This document shows positions 32,766 to 41,501 of a DNA stretch of 64,000 nucleotides, piece after piece (within the stretch, counting starts at the first letter, position 1; each line of letters begins with the position of its first letter). The position numbers were made by a program, and so were the translations under genes. The notes under the pieces were generated by a model, which was not told the origin of the DNA, did not search any database, and saw only the letters and a program-made list of their open reading frames with translations. The DNA is from Ruoffia tabacinasalis (GTDB lineage Bacteria; Bacillota; Bacilli; Lactobacillales; Aerococcaceae), in NCBI RefSeq assembly GCF_042652985.1, contig NZ_JBHSHQ010000008.1, forward strand, positions 1 through 64,000. Direction: 5' to 3'.

Positions 32766-32792
32766 CTATTCAATATGAATAGTATTATAGCA
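32766..32792 (-). promoter_or_regulatory. Promoter with operator-like palindrome of the MetQ-like gene
   Basis: On the minus strand TGCTATAAT forms an extended -10 (32784-32792). A perfect 7-3-7 palindrome CTATTCA-ATA-TGAATAG (32766-32782) covers the predicted transcript start, directly before the AGAAGGGAT ribosome site. The regulator is unknown. Confidence 0.5.
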
Positions 32793-32986
32793 CAGCCTAT
32801 TAACTATAAGGAATATAAGTGCTCTGAAATAAATGTAACAGATACTGAAAATACAATATAACAGGTTAATGCATTTTTATTCACATGGCAAAGCTATATA
32901 CTAAATTTAATTGAATCAAACACTGTTTTATTAATAGAATATTATTGTGAAAAGTATAACAAACTACTGGATTTGCCAAAAAAATA

Positions 32987-32995
32987 TGCTATAAT
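32987..32995 (+). promoter_or_regulatory. Extended -10 promoter of the 33038 gene
   Basis: TGCTATAAT about 43 bases before the ATG. The rest of the 289-base divergent gap shows nothing besides this and the minus-strand promoter. Confidence 0.5.
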
Positions 32996-33037
32996 AAGTT
33001 TATAAGAAAAATATATAGCTTAAAGGGGAGAATTGTA

Positions 33038-33478
33038 ATGGGAAGAAAGGTTCAGACATTTAATTTTCATTTTCATAATGGTGGTCAATGGGAAATTCCA
33101 GTAGAATTAGTCGGCGATATTTGGATTAAACGTGTTTCAACAAGTTTAGGTAGAATTAATGATGGAGAAATTGTTGAGATTCATCCTTCAGAAGCTTTCA
33201 GAATGGAATTACTACCTGAAGCAGATACTTTTCAAACAACAGACATTAATCAAGGTGGGCTAGAAGCTGGAATGTTTGAGACTGTGATTAAAAATCAAGA
33301 TATCGAACGATTAACAGTCGTATGGGATAACGATGATAGTGAAGAAGTTTACTTCCCATTTGAAGTAACTGAAGAGAGTGGCACAGTGAACAAATTCATG
33401 TCAGGAAAAATCCAAGATGGAAAACTATTTTTAGTTATCGATGTAAATAATCATGTTAATGATATTTACCCAAATTAA
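33038..33478 (+). CDS. Hypothetical cytoplasmic protein
   Basis: 146 residues, no signal or membrane segment; I do not recognise a family. The N-terminus (VQTFNFHFHNGGQWEIPVE) and the alternating strand pattern (LTVVWDNDDSEEVYFPFEV, GKLFLVIDVNN) suggest an all-beta protein. A GGGGAGAA ribosome site precedes the ATG. It is flanked by a strong promoter-like -10 and a terminator, so it is a real single-gene unit, next to the IS30 remnant. Confidence 0.7.
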   Translation: MGRKVQTFNFHFHNGGQWEIPVELVGDIWIKRVSTSLGRINDGEIVEIHPSEAFRMELLPEADTFQTTDINQGGLEAGMFETVIKNQDIERLTVVWDNDDSEEVYFPFEVTEESGTVNKFMSGKIQDGKLFLVIDVNNHVNDIYPN

Positions 33479-33488
33479 TTTAAACTAG

Positions 33489-33522
33489 AACCTTTGATCA
33501 TATTTGATTGAAGGTTTTTTTA
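33489..33522 (+). terminator. Terminator of the 33038 gene
   Basis: AACCTT...AAGGTT with inner ATCA/TGAT pairing, followed by T6. Confidence 0.85.
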
Positions 33523-33621
33523 TTTGATGAATTGTAAAATTAAGTGCGACAAATAAAGAAACCCATAACAGGTTCGTGTAAAATGTTAGTAACGACAAAA
33601 ACATAAACACGGAGGTCTGTT

Positions 33622-34186
33622 ATGAGCTACACACATCTTACCATAGAGGAACGTTCAAAAATAGAAATACTCTATCAAGAAGGTTATAAAATTAATCGCA
33701 TTGCCCAATTAATCGGGCGCCATCGGTCAACGATTTATAGAGAACTTAAACGATGCCCTTCAGATCAATACCAAGCTAAGGATACCCATGAAGGTGCCAA
33801 TCAACGTGCACGTCTTAAGGGTAGAAATCCTAAGTACACGGTCGAGCTACTTAAAGACATTCAAGATAAATTAGAACGTACATGGTCACCTGAACAAATT
33901 GTTGGACGAGACTATCAGGGAAAACTTACCTAAGGAAGCTTTAAAGTCCTTTACCTCAGATCGAGGAAAAGAATTTGCTTGTTATCCTGAGGTCGAAGCA
34001 GCAGGGATTGATTTTTATTTTGCNNNNNNNNNNNNNNNNNNNNNNNNNNNNNNNNNNNNNNNNNNNNNNNNNNNNNNNNNNNNNNNNNNNNNNNCTTTGT
34101 GGTTAATGAATAATCGTCCTAGGAAATGCTTAGATTACCAAACACCTTTGGAAGTATTTTTACACGAACTCTTATTAATTGAGTAA
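33622..34186 (+). pseudogene. IS30 transposase, internally deleted and frameshifted
   Basis: The first piece (33622-33933) holds the N-terminal HTH_38 domain (LTIEERSKIEILYQEGY, GRHRSTIYRELKR) up to WSPEQIVG. At about 33900 the frame jumps to a C-terminal piece (LPKEALKSFTSDRGKEFACYPEVEAAGIDFYF), which is the second-Asp region of the DDE core. After the gap comes NNRPRKCLDYQTPLEVF, the usual C-terminus. The segment carrying the first catalytic Asp, roughly 100 residues or more, is absent, so the enzyme cannot be active even if the gap were filled. GGAGG precedes the ATG. Confidence 0.88.
34024..34094. other. Assembly gap, 71 N
   Basis: A run of 71 N inside the transposase core. The expected intervening stretch up to NNRPRK is larger than about 24 codons, so the N count is probably not the true length. 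The gap suggests a repeat-induced assembly break. Confidence 0.99.
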
Positions 34187-34249
34187 ATAAAAAATTGTTG
34201 CAATAATTATTGCAATTCAACATTTGGAATCCTTTAAAGAGGCTGTTAC

Positions 34250-34278
34250 TTGTACATTTTAAAGATTTGTGGTATATT
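34250..34278 (+). promoter_or_regulatory. Promoter of the rimP-nusA-infB operon
   Basis: TTGTAC (34250-34255), 17-base spacer, TATATT (34273-34278) with TG at the extended -10 position, only 31 bases from the IS30 right end. Confidence 0.7.
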
Positions 34279-34305
34279 GGTTAAGGAATTTAGAAGAGAC
34301 GGGGA

Positions 34306-34329
34306 GGAGTGAGCGGCGACGCTTGCTCC
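34306..34329 (+). promoter_or_regulatory. GC-rich hairpin in the rimP leader
   Basis: GGAGTGAGC pairs with GCTTGCTCC (9 bp with two wobbles, loop GGCGAC), followed by TTTC. A similar stem-loop often precedes rimP/ylxS in Bacilli. It may be a weak attenuator. Confidence 0.5.
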
Positions 34330-34376
34330 TTTCATATTTATAACTAAGAATTAAATTTAAAGGATGAGGTGAAATA

Positions 34377-34850
34377 TTGAGTAAAGTTATTGAGTCCGTA
34401 GTTCCAGTAATTGAGCCAATTGTAGAATCAGAAAATTGTTATTTGGTTGATGTTGAATATGTAAAAGAGGGACCAAACTGGTACTTAAGAGTCTATGCCG
34501 ATAAAGAAAATGGAATAGATATTGAAGATTGTGCGAAAATTAGCGAAAAACTAAGTGAGGCACTCGATCAGATTAGCCCAGATCCATTTCCAAAAGCATA
34601 TTTTTTAGAAGTGTCATCGCCAGGTGCTGAACGTCCATTAAAAACTGAAAAAGATATCTTAAATGCTGTGGGCGAATATATTCATTTAGATTATTACGTA
34701 CCACAATTTGGGGAGAAATTTCATGAAGGTACTTTATTAGAAGTCACGGATGAAATTTTCCAAATTGAAGTAACAATTAAGACAAGAAAGAAAGTACTTG
34801 AAATTAAACGTGATGCGGTATCAAAACTCCGCTTTGCAATAAAATTCTAA
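34377..34850 (+). CDS. rimP: Ribosome maturation factor RimP
   Basis: Needed for 30S maturation. 157 residues with the two-domain RimP layout: LVDVEYVKEGPNWYLRVYADKENGIDIEDCAKIS, then FLEVSSPGAERPLKTEKD, then a C-terminal SH3-like beta domain. The start is TTG with AAGGATGAGGTG before it. It heads the conserved block rimP-nusA-rnpM-L7Ae-infB-rbfA. Confidence 0.97.
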   Translation: MSKVIESVVPVIEPIVESENCYLVDVEYVKEGPNWYLRVYADKENGIDIEDCAKISEKLSEALDQISPDPFPKAYFLEVSSPGAERPLKTEKDILNAVGEYIHLDYYVPQFGEKFHEGTLLEVTDEIFQIEVTIKTRKKVLEIKRDAVSKLRFAIKF

Positions 34851-34874
34851 AAAATTAATGAGGTGATTAAGAAG

Positions 34875-36200
34875 ATGAGTAAAGATTTAGTACAAGCTAT
34901 GCAGATTCTTGAAGAAGAAAAAGGGATTTCTAGTCAGGTCATCAAAGAAGCACTAGAATCAGCCTTAGTATTAGCGTATAAAAAAAGATACGATAATGCA
35001 CAAAACGTTGAAGTAGAATTTGACGAAGAAAGTGGATCAATCAAAGTTTTTTCAGTGAAAGAAGTTGTAGAAACTAAGTATGACCCTACTTTTGAAATTT
35101 CATTAGAAGAAGCTTTAGAAATTAATCGCGCTTATGAGATTGGCGACAAAATCAAATTTGAAGTAACACCAAACGATTTTGGTCGTATTGCCACTCAAAC
35201 AGCGAAACACGTTGTAATGCAACGTATTCGTGAAGCTGAACGTGATATTATTTATAATGAGTTCATCCAATATGAAGATGAGATTTTAACTGGGACTGTT
35301 GAGCGTTTCGAAAAAGGAATAGTTTATATCAACCTAGATAAAGTTGAGGCAGTTATGCCAATCCGTGAACAAATTGCTGGAGAAAACTTAGAAATTGACG
35401 AACGTGTAAAAGTGTATGTGTCAAAAATTGATAAAACACCTCGTGGACCACAAGTGGTCGTGAGTCGTTCGCATCCAGATTTCTTACGCAGATTATTTGA
35501 ACAAGAAGTGCCAGAGATTTATGATGGGATTGTTGAGATTGTTTCAATTTCACGTGAAGCTGGAGACCGTTCTAAAGTTGCGGTAAGATCTCGTGATGAG
35601 AATATTGATCCAGTTGGTACATGTGTGGGTCAAAAAGGACAACGTGTACAAACAATCGTGAATGAACTGAATGGCGAGAACATGGATATCATTGAATATA
35701 GTGAAGATCCTTCAACATTTATTCGTAACGCCATGAGTCCTGCAGAAGTTATTAATGTAATTTTTGAAGAAGAAGGAAATTCATGTATTGTTGTCGTTCC
35801 AGATTATCAGTTGTCATTAGCGATTGGTAAAAAAGGACAAAATGCTCGTTTAGCTGCGCGTTTAACATCACATAAGATAGATATTAAATCAGAAACAGCT
35901 TATGAAGAGTATTTATCAGAACAAAGTGCTGAAATCGAAGAAGATTACTTAGTTAATAATGAAGTAGAATTAACTGAAGAGTATGATGCATTCGATGAAG
36001 CTGAAATTATTGCTGATGTTGAAGAGATTGAAGAAATTGAAGAACAAGATAGTATCGATGAACAACTTGAAGAACAAGATCTAGCTGAGAATAATTACGA
36101 TGCTGAAGCTGTCGAGGAAGCAATTTCTGAAGTTGAGCATGATTATGAGCAAGATTATGATGAATTGCTTGAAGAGCAAGAAGAACAAAATGAATTATAA
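34875..36200 (+). CDS. nusA: Transcription termination/antitermination factor NusA with long acidic tail
   Basis: RNA-polymerase-bound factor controlling pausing and termination. N-terminal RNAP-binding domain (about 1-125), S1 domain (LTGTVERFEKGIVYINLDKVEA), KH1 (PVGTCVGQKGQRVQTIVNELNGE) and KH2 (LAIGKKGQNARLAARLT) are in the normal order, ending near residue 345. A roughly 95-residue tail very rich in Glu and Asp follows, longer than in Bacillus NusA (371 residues total, from memory). The ATG at 34875 is used, as AGGTGA is well placed. Confidence 0.97.
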   Translation: MSKDLVQAMQILEEEKGISSQVIKEALESALVLAYKKRYDNAQNVEVEFDEESGSIKVFSVKEVVETKYDPTFEISLEEALEINRAYEIGDKIKFEVTPNDFGRIATQTAKHVVMQRIREAERDIIYNEFIQYEDEILTGTVERFEKGIVYINLDKVEAVMPIREQIAGENLEIDERVKVYVSKIDKTPRGPQVVVSRSHPDFLRRLFEQEVPEIYDGIVEIVSISREAGDRSKVAVRSRDENIDPVGTCVGQKGQRVQTIVNELNGENMDIIEYSEDPSTFIRNAMSPAEVINVIFEEEGNSCIVVVPDYQLSLAIGKKGQNARLAARLTSHKIDIKSETAYEEYLSEQSAEIEEDYLVNNEVELTEEYDAFDEAEIIADVEEIEEIEEQDSIDEQLEEQDLAENNYDAEAVEEAISEVEHDYEQDYDELLEEQEEQNEL

Positions 36201-36232
36201 TAAATGATAATTTTCATAAAAGGAGCGAAGTA

Positions 36233-36526
36233 ATGGCTGCTAAACAACGCAAACAACCAATGAGAAAATGCATTGTATCTCAAGAAATGTACCCAAAAAA
36301 AGAATTAGTGCGTGTTGTTAAATCCAAAGAAAACGAAGTTTTTCTTGATCCAACAGGACGACAAAATGGACGAGGTGCTTATATAGCGCTTGAACCTGAG
36401 TTGGCATTAAAAGCAAAAAAAGAAAAAACATTTGATCGTGCATTTGGTGTGAAGATTAATGATGAATTCTATGATGAGTTATACAATTATATTGATCATC
36501 AGAAAGCTCGTAAAGAACTACTATGA
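36233..36526 (+). CDS. rnpM: RnpM (YlxR) RNA-binding protein
   Basis: 97 residues. The family core MRKCIVSQEMYPKKELVRVVKSK and DPTGRQNGRGAYI, followed by the C-terminal FDRAFGVKI, match YlxR, reported to modulate RNase P activity in Bacillus. AAAGGAGCG precedes the ATG. Its stop overlaps the start of the L7Ae-like gene by four bases. Confidence 0.95.
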   Translation: MAAKQRKQPMRKCIVSQEMYPKKELVRVVKSKENEVFLDPTGRQNGRGAYIALEPELALKAKKEKTFDRAFGVKINDEFYDELYNYIDHQKARKELL

Positions 36527-36846
36527 AAAATGATTTAAAGAAATTAAATATGTTAGGTTTAGCTATGCGCGCCAGAGAGATTATTTCTGGAGATGAATTG
36601 GTCGAAAAAGCGGTAAAAAATAACCGCGTTCGCCTAGTATTATGCGCGAGCGATGCCAGTGAGAAAACATTAGAAAGATACCGTTCTTTAAGTGAACGAA
36701 AAGATATTCCCCTTAACACAGAATTTACTAAGTATGAATTAAGTCAAGCTATTGGTAAAAACCGTTCAATTATCGGTTTGACAAATCAAGGCATGACAAA
36801 GAAATTTTTATCTTACGATGTGGAGAGTGAGGAATCATATGACTAA
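36523..36846 (+). CDS. L7Ae-family ribosomal protein YlxQ
   Basis: 107 residues of L7Ae/L30e fold (LGLAMRARKI-like LGLAMRAREIISGDELVEKAV, RLVLCASDASEKTLERY, IGKNRSIIGLTNQGMTKK). The family binds kink-turn RNA. The start overlaps the rnpM stop as ATGA, showing coupling. Function in Bacilli is not settled. Confidence 0.93.
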   Translation: MKNDLKKLNMLGLAMRAREIISGDELVEKAVKNNRVRLVLCASDASEKTLERYRSLSERKDIPLNTEFTKYELSQAIGKNRSIIGLTNQGMTKKFLSYDVESEESYD

Positions 36847-36866
36847 TTAATTAGGAAGGTGATTAC

Positions 36867-39083
36867 ATGACTAAACGCGTATATGAATATGCAAAAGAAC
36901 ATGATCTGACAAGTAAAGAGCTACTTACTATGGCTAAGTCAAAAGGCATGGAATTCGGTAGCCATATGTCTTCAATTTCTGAAGACCAAGAAAAGCAACT
37001 GAATAATATTATTAGTAATAAAAACACTAAGAAATCCGAAAAACCAGAAACAAACTCGAAAGAGGCAAACAAAGAAGGTTCAAAACCTTCTCAAAATACT
37101 AATAAAAAAGCATCGGATAAAAACCAAGCAAAACAAAATCAACATAAAAAAGAGGAATCTAAAACGAATACTAAGCAGAATAACAACTCAAATAAGAACG
37201 CTTCTAATAACAATAAATCATCAAATCAACCTGGACGCCGTAATCGACGCAATCGTCGTGGTAAAGGGAACAAGAATTTCAAGAACACTGAATCTAAAGG
37301 AATTACACAACGTAAACATAAAGATTTACCAGAAAAATTAGTGTATTCTGAAGGAACAAATATTCAAGAAATTGCTAAAATGTTGCACCGTGATACATCT
37401 GAAATCATTAAAAAATTAATGATGAACGGTGTTATGGCTAACCAAAACCAAGCACTTTCAAAAGATGTGATCGAATTAATCGCGCTTGAATATGGTGTAG
37501 AACCAGAAGAAAAAGTTGTTGTTGATGTATCTGATTTAGATGTGTACTTCGAAGAAGAACAAGATGAAGCTAAATTAACAATCCGTCCAGCTGTTGTTAC
37601 AATTATGGGTCACGTTGACCACGGTAAAACAACTTTGCTTGACCAATTACGTCATTCACGTGTTACAGAAGGTGAAGCTGGTGGGATTACTCAACATATT
37701 GGTGCTTACCAAGTTGAGACAGAAGACGACAATATTATTACATTCTTAGATACGCCTGGACATGAAGCTTTCACTACTATGCGTGCTCGTGGAGCGGACG
37801 TAACGGATATTGCCATTATTGTTGTTGCTGCCGATGACGGTGTAATGCCACAAACAGTTGAAGCGATTAACCATGCGAAAGCTGCCGATGTACCAATTAT
37901 TATTGCTGTGAACAAAATTGATAAACCAACAGCAAATCCAGACCGTGTAAAACAAGAGTTATCTGAACACGGAATTATTTCTGAGGATTGGGGTGGAGAC
38001 AACATCTTTGTCGAAATCTCAGCGAAATTCAATCAAAATATTGAAGAATTATTAGAAATGATTGTACTAGTTGCAGAAGTTCAAGAACTGAAAGCTAACC
38101 CAGATCGTTTAGCATTAGGGTCAGTTATCGAAGCGCGTCTTGATAAAAACCAAGGTGCAACGGCAACATTATTAGTACAAGATGGTACTTTAAATGTTGG
38201 AGATCCAATCGTAGTTGGTAATACGTATGGTCGTGTTAGAACAATGGTTAACGATATTGGACGTCGTATTCGTACAGCTGGACCAGCCACTCCTGTTGAG
38301 ATTACTGGTTTACAAACAGCACCACAAGCGGGTGACTTATTCGTAGTATTCGAAGATGAGAAAACTGCACGTCAAGCCGGTGAACAACGTGCACAAGAAG
38401 CTCAAGAAGCTCAACGTAGTTTAACAAAGAAAGTAACGTTAGATAACTTATTTGAATCATTACAAGAAGGCGAATTAAAATCAGTTAACGTGATTATTAA
38501 AGCCGATGTGCAAGGTTCAGCTGAAGCATTATCTGCAAGCTTACAAAAAATTGAAGTTGAAGGTGTGCGTGTAAATGTAGTTCACCAAGCCGTTGGAGCA
38601 ATTAATGAAAGTGACATTTCATTAGCCGCTGCTTCAGGTGCGATTGTGATTGGATTTAACGTTCGCCCAACACCACAAGCGCGTCTACAAGCAGATTCTG
38701 AAGTTGTCGATATTAGACAATATCGTGTAATTTATGACGCTATTGAAGAAATAGAAACAGCCATGAAAGGTATGCTAGACCCAGAATATGAAGAAGAAGT
38801 TCAAGGTCAAGCGCTTGTACGTGAGACATTTACAGTGTCTAAATTAGGTACGATTGCTGGTTCATTCGTAACAGATGGCTATATTGCTCGTGATAGCCAA
38901 GTTCGTTTAATTCGTGATAACATTGTTATCTTTGAAGGTGAAATCGCAAGCTTGAAACGATTCCAAGATGATGCAAAACAAGTAGCTAAAGGCTATGAAT
39001 GTGGTATCATGATTGAAAACTATAACGATGTTAAGATGGATGACGTTATCGAAGCATTCCATATGGTTGAAATAGAAAGATAA
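36867..39083 (+). CDS. infB: Translation initiation factor IF-2
   Basis: 738 residues. The N-terminus has an IF2_N module, then a low-complexity Lys/Asn/Gln-rich linker (about 55-140) with a basic RRNRRNRRGKG patch, and a second IF2_N domain near 150-205. The GTPase core has GHVDHGKTTLL near 247, DTPGHEAF and NKID. Domains II-IV follow, ending with the fMet-tRNA-binding C2 region (AKGYECGIMIENYNDVK). AGGAAGGTGA precedes the ATG. Confidence 0.98.
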   Translation: MTKRVYEYAKEHDLTSKELLTMAKSKGMEFGSHMSSISEDQEKQLNNIISNKNTKKSEKPETNSKEANKEGSKPSQNTNKKASDKNQAKQNQHKKEESKTNTKQNNNSNKNASNNNKSSNQPGRRNRRNRRGKGNKNFKNTESKGITQRKHKDLPEKLVYSEGTNIQEIAKMLHRDTSEIIKKLMMNGVMANQNQALSKDVIELIALEYGVEPEEKVVVDVSDLDVYFEEEQDEAKLTIRPAVVTIMGHVDHGKTTLLDQLRHSRVTEGEAGGITQHIGAYQVETEDDNIITFLDTPGHEAFTTMRARGADVTDIAIIVVAADDGVMPQTVEAINHAKAADVPIIIAVNKIDKPTANPDRVKQELSEHGIISEDWGGDNIFVEISAKFNQNIEELLEMIVLVAEVQELKANPDRLALGSVIEARLDKNQGATATLLVQDGTLNVGDPIVVGNTYGRVRTMVNDIGRRIRTAGPATPVEITGLQTAPQAGDLFVVFEDEKTARQAGEQRAQEAQEAQRSLTKKVTLDNLFESLQEGELKSVNVIIKADVQGSAEALSASLQKIEVEGVRVNVVHQAVGAINESDISLAAASGAIVIGFNVRPTPQARLQADSEVVDIRQYRVIYDAIEEIETAMKGMLDPEYEEEVQGQALVRETFTVSKLGTIAGSFVTDGYIARDSQVRLIRDNIVIFEGEIASLKRFQDDAKQVAKGYECGIMIENYNDVKMDDVIEAFHMVEIER

Positions 39084-39104
39084 CCTTTTAAGGAGGACGA
39101 TACT

Positions 39105-39479
39105 ATGGCAAAATACCGTGCAGGTAGAGTTAGACAAGAAATTTTACGTGAAGTTAATAATATCTTATTATTAGAAATTAAAGACCCGCGTGTTGAAGGA
39201 GTAACAATTACCGACGTAAATGTTACCGGAGATTTACAACAAGCGACAATTTACTATAGTACTTTATCGGATAAAGCTGGTGAAAGACAAAAGACTCAAA
39301 GAGGTCTGGATGCTATTACAGGTAAAGTTCGTAGTGATTTAGGTAAGAAATTAACTTTATATAAAACACCGGAAATTAAATTTGAACGTGATCGCTCAAT
39401 TGATTACGGTAGTCATATTGATTCGTTATTAAACCAAATTAAAGGTGACGATAACGAAGAAAGTGACAACGAAGCGTAA
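39105..39479 (+). CDS. rbfA: Ribosome-binding factor A
   Basis: KH-fold 30S maturation factor, 124 residues. RAGRVRQEILREVNNIL, KDPRVEGVTITDVNVTGDLQQATIYYS and the terminal DYGSHIDSLLNQI are characteristic. AGGAGG precedes the ATG. It ends the rimP operon before a terminator. Confidence 0.97.
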   Translation: MAKYRAGRVRQEILREVNNILLLEIKDPRVEGVTITDVNVTGDLQQATIYYSTLSDKAGERQKTQRGLDAITGKVRSDLGKKLTLYKTPEIKFERDRSIDYGSHIDSLLNQIKGDDNEESDNEA

Positions 39480-39486
39480 AGATTTA

Positions 39487-39524
39487 AACCATTCAAGTCA
39501 CAATTGTGATTTGGATGGTTTTTT
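39487..39524 (+). terminator. Terminator after rbfA
   Basis: AACCATTCAA/TTGGATGGTT with inner TCACAA/TTGTGA pairing, followed by T4. Confidence 0.88.
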
Positions 39525-39569
39525 GCATTTTCAAACAATTAATATAGAATAGCGGTTAGGATGGAAGTT

Positions 39570-39578
39570 TGATATAAT
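39570..39578 (+). promoter_or_regulatory. Extended -10 promoter of truB-ribF-yitT
   Basis: TGATATAAT, 34 bases before truB. Confidence 0.55.
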
Positions 39579-39612
39579 CAAGTGTCGAAAAGTTTATATT
39601 AAGGAGTTAATT

Positions 39613-40524
39613 ATGATAAATGGTATTTTAGCGGTTTGGAAACCTAAAGGCATGACGAGTCATGATGTGGTATTTAAATTGCGTAAAATGTTAAGAATGA
39701 AAAAGATTGGACATACTGGAACACTTGATCCAGAAGTAGATGGTGTTCTAGTTGTTTGTTTAGGAAAAGGAACTCGCTTAGTTGAGTTGCTGATGGACTC
39801 ACCTAAAGTATATTTTGGAGAGATTACCCTTGGGACGTCGACAGAAACTGAAGATGCTCACGGCGAAGTCGTTGACCAAAAAACAGTTCTTCAGCCCGTT
39901 TCAAATGAAAAAATCGATGAAGCGATGTCAACATTTGAAGGTGTCATTGAACAAATCCCACCGATGTATTCTGCAGTGAAAGTGAATGGTCGAAGATTAT
40001 ATGAGTATGCTCGAGAGGGATTAGAGGTAGAACGACCAATCCGAAATACTGTCATTCATTCGTTTGAACGCGACGGCGAGCCCGTGTATAATCAAGAAAG
40101 TGGTACTCAATCTTGGAAATTCAAAGTAGATTGTGGAAAAGGAACTTACGTTAGAACATTAGCTGTCGACTTAGGGAAGAAGTTAGGGTATCCTTCGCAT
40201 ATGTCGAAATTAACAAGATTACAAACAAGTGGTTTTTCAGATTCTGAGAGCTATACGCTTGAAGAAATACAAACATTAATAGATAATGAAGAAATCAATG
40301 ATAAAGTGGCTACAATTGAGACAGCATTGAAGCACATTCCAAAAATTGAATTGGACGATGAATTATATGATCGAGTGAAAAACGGTCAAGTATTATTGAA
40401 AGCTGAATTCGAGCAAGATTTTCAAGAACCAATGGCTTTCTATTATAAAGATAAAATAATCGCGCTTTATCGTCAGCATCCAGAAAAAGAATTATATATA
40501 AAACCATACAAAATGTTTGTTTAA
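39613..40524 (+). CDS. truB: tRNA pseudouridine(55) synthase
   Basis: Makes pseudouridine 55 in the T-loop of tRNAs. Catalytic Asp39 lies in GTLDPEVDGVL, after KPKGMTSHDVV and the KKIGHTG motif. PPMYSAVKVNGRRLYEYAREG and the CGKGTYVRTLAVDLG motif follow. 303 residues with a C-terminal PUA-like part. AAGGAG precedes the ATG. Confidence 0.97.
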   Translation: MINGILAVWKPKGMTSHDVVFKLRKMLRMKKIGHTGTLDPEVDGVLVVCLGKGTRLVELLMDSPKVYFGEITLGTSTETEDAHGEVVDQKTVLQPVSNEKIDEAMSTFEGVIEQIPPMYSAVKVNGRRLYEYAREGLEVERPIRNTVIHSFERDGEPVYNQESGTQSWKFKVDCGKGTYVRTLAVDLGKKLGYPSHMSKLTRLQTSGFSDSESYTLEEIQTLIDNEEINDKVATIETALKHIPKIELDDELYDRVKNGQVLLKAEFEQDFQEPMAFYYKDKIIALYRQHPEKELYIKPYKMFV

Positions 40525-40541
40525 ATGAAAGGAGATTCTAA

Positions 40542-41501
40542 ATGAAGATAGTGCACTTAAGTCATCCCTACGATTCAAAAGAAATATCAGATGAATCTGT
40601 AGTCATGACTTTAGGTTTTTTTGATGGCGTTCATTTAGGTCATCAAAAAGTAATAAAAAGAGCAAGAGAAGAAGCAGATAAAAGAGGGATTAAACTAGCT
40701 CTAATGACGTTTAATCAACATCCTAGAATAGTTTATGAAGATCTTAATTTAGATTCATTTCATTACTTAACAACGAATAAGCGAAAAGCAGAACTAATGG
40801 AAGAATTTGATGTGGATATTTTGTACATTGTTGAATATACATTTGCTTTTGGCACTCAAACGCCGCAAGAATTCGTTGAAAAGTACTTAGTCGATTTGCA
40901 TACCGAAGTCGCGGTGGCAGGTTTTGATTATACTTATGGAAAAAGAGACATCGCGAATATGCAAACTTTACCCATTCACGCAGCGGAACGATTCGATGTC
41001 ATTGAAGTTGAGGAGTTAGCGTCACATTATTCAAAAGTAGCAACAACTCGAATTAAAGAACTTGTATACGAAGGCGATATGGAGCAAGCCAATCATGATT
41101 TGGGCTATATTTATGAAATATACGGCACGGTCATTCATGGTGAAAAAGTAGGACGTACTTTAGGCTACCCAACAGCGAATATCCAAGTCCCTCATCCGCA
41201 ACTGCTTCCAGGCATAGGCGTTTATGCCGTTGAAATTAAGATAGGCGATACTTGGTACTTAGGTAGTGCATCTATAGGTCATAATATTACATTTTACGAT
41301 AATCATGATTTAACTTGTGAAGTCTACATCTTAGATTTTGATCAAATGATTTATGGTGAAAAAGTCAGAGTCAGATGGCACCATTATTTACGTGGAGAAT
41401 ATAAATTTAATAGTGTCGATGAATTGATTGATCAATTGAAAGTTGATGAAGAGAACACTCGTCTTTATTTCGAAGATCAAGGTGGTGGTCGAGATGTATA
41501 A
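40542..41501 (+). CDS. ribF: Bifunctional riboflavin kinase/FAD synthetase
   Basis: Converts riboflavin to FMN and FMN to FAD. The N-terminal FAD-synthetase domain has GFFDGVHLGHQKVI and the later YSKVATTRIKELV segment. The C-terminal riboflavin kinase domain shows GEKVGRTLGYPTANI and LGSASIGHNITF. Length 319 is normal. It lies 17 bases behind truB, as usual in Bacilli, and its end overlaps the yitT start. Confidence 0.97.
   Translation: MKIVHLSHPYDSKEISDESVVMTLGFFDGVHLGHQKVIKRAREEADKRGIKLALMTFNQHPRIVYEDLNLDSFHYLTTNKRKAELMEEFDVDILYIVEYTFAFGTQTPQEFVEKYLVDLHTEVAVAGFDYTYGKRDIANMQTLPIHAAERFDVIEVEELASHYSKVATTRIKELVYEGDMEQANHDLGYIYEIYGTVIHGEKVGRTLGYPTANIQVPHPQLLPGIGVYAVEIKIGDTWYLGSASIGHNITFYDNHDLTCEVYILDFDQMIYGEKVRVRWHHYLRGEYKFNSVDELIDQLKVDEENTRLYFEDQGGGRDV

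Larger units (their letters stand above)
33528..34219 (+). mobile_element. Decayed IS30 family insertion sequence with terminal inverted repeats
   Basis: Both ends are visible: the left 25-base repeat at 33528-33552 starts TGAATTG and ends GACAA. The right end at 34195-34219 is its inverted partner with 19 of 25 positions identical. Inside is one transposase ORF in two pieces. Known length is only about 0.69 kb including a 71-N gap, against about 1.05-1.1 kb for intact IS30 elements, so internal sequence is missing. No target duplication is evident. It sits between the 33038 gene and the rimP promoter. Confidence 0.85.

Noticed and set aside
34024..34094. Low-complexity or repeat feature at the N-run
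   Set aside because: It is an assembly gap with no sequence information.
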